Positions 63,706-64,000 of a stretch of 64,000 bases of DNA are shown here, in pieces; the first letter of the stretch is position 1; the number at the start of each line of letters is the position of its first letter. The translations under genes and the position numbers were made by a program. Source of the DNA: Piezodorus guildinii (lineage: Eukaryota > Arthropoda > Insecta > Hemiptera > Pentatomidae); the NCBI GenBank assembly GCA_023052935.1, contig CM041298.1, positions 20,370,871 through 20,434,870 on the forward strand. The letters are read 5' to 3'. The notes beneath the pieces were generated by a model. That model worked only from the letters and a program-made list of their open reading frames with translations. It was not told the origin of the DNA and searched no databases.

Positions 63706-64000
63706 CATTTACCTATATATGTAATATATAGTAAGGTAAAGTATCGCGATTGAGAAAATTTTCGAATTCTAGTTACATCAAATAATAATTGTTATAGCAA
63801 CTTTTTCATCAAAACCACCTTACCAAAAGAACCACTTTATACCATACGTTTTGCAACTTTTTTACGATTTTCTCAACATTTTCTTCTAATGATTATGATT
63901 AAACTCGCCATAACGATGTAAAATTTATTGGGATTTAATATCATGTACGTTTCATTCTGATTGAAATAGTCTGGCAGGGCTTAAATGTCAATAGTTTAAA
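63706..64000 (+). repeat. M-family copy, cut by the window edge
   Basis: It begins at TTTACCTATATATGTAATAT and follows M order with a deletion of the GGTCCCCTGAG block. It continues past 64000. Together with the preceding reversed copy it makes a head-to-head pair. Confidence 0.7.

Overview
This 64 kb window looks like eukaryotic, almost certainly insect, repeat-rich DNA. I find no host gene. It is very AT-rich, with long A/T homopolymers. Nearly everything recognisable is a transposable element or its remains: 5'-truncated non-LTR retrotransposons (Jockey-, CR1-, RTE- and I-like), three tRNA-derived SINE families, one LTR retrotransposon of Ty3/Gypsy (errantivirus-like) type, mariner, piggyBac and Tc1 remnants, and several non-autonomous inverted-repeat elements. 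One family without a convincing gene, called M here (~900 bp, with the motif ACTTTCACTTAC near one end and its complement near the other), occurs about 15 times on both strands. Species cannot be fixed from the sequence.

Layout. 1-5.1 kb: Jockey-A pieces, SINE-A copies, an ORF1-only Jockey derivative (GO1) and a small MITE with 29-bp perfect inverted repeats. 5.1-13.5 kb: M and SINE-A copies, a CR1-like fragment, a second and longer ORF1-only element (GO2) with a 13-bp target duplication, and an RTE-like reverse transcriptase remnant. 13.5-21.8 kb: a four-level nest. An M copy carries SINE-C and a mariner; the mariner carries a gag-only LTR retrotransposon; one LTR of that carries a Jockey-type LINE. 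Every junction can be read. 22-33 kb: M copies, Jockey-B and Jockey-A reverse transcriptase pieces, a 1.56 kb element with 18-bp inverted repeats and an internal tandem duplication, and an I-like LINE inside a CR1-like fragment. 33-41 kb: RNase H and RTE-like pieces, M copies, a LINE inside a SINE-A, and a foldback element inside Jockey-B. 41-49.6 kb: mostly AT-rich sequence with a mariner fragment, two hairpins (one with 157-bp perfect arms), a CR1-like copy and an M copy containing SINE-B. 49.6-64 kb: a piggyBac remnant with TTAA flanks, a CR1-like LINE inside a SINE-A, a Jockey-C fragment sharing its 3' end with GO1/GO2, compound SINE-A, a piggyBac MITE and terminal M copies.

How they work together. 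No element here looks autonomous and intact. The most interesting ones keep only a gag/ORF1-type protein and the cis signals for reverse transcription: GO1/GO2 (non-LTR) and the LTR element. They would need polymerase supplied in trans. SINEs and M copies repeatedly act as landing sites, so target duplications give a relative insertion order. All family assignments are by eye from motifs and within-window comparison; no database search was run.
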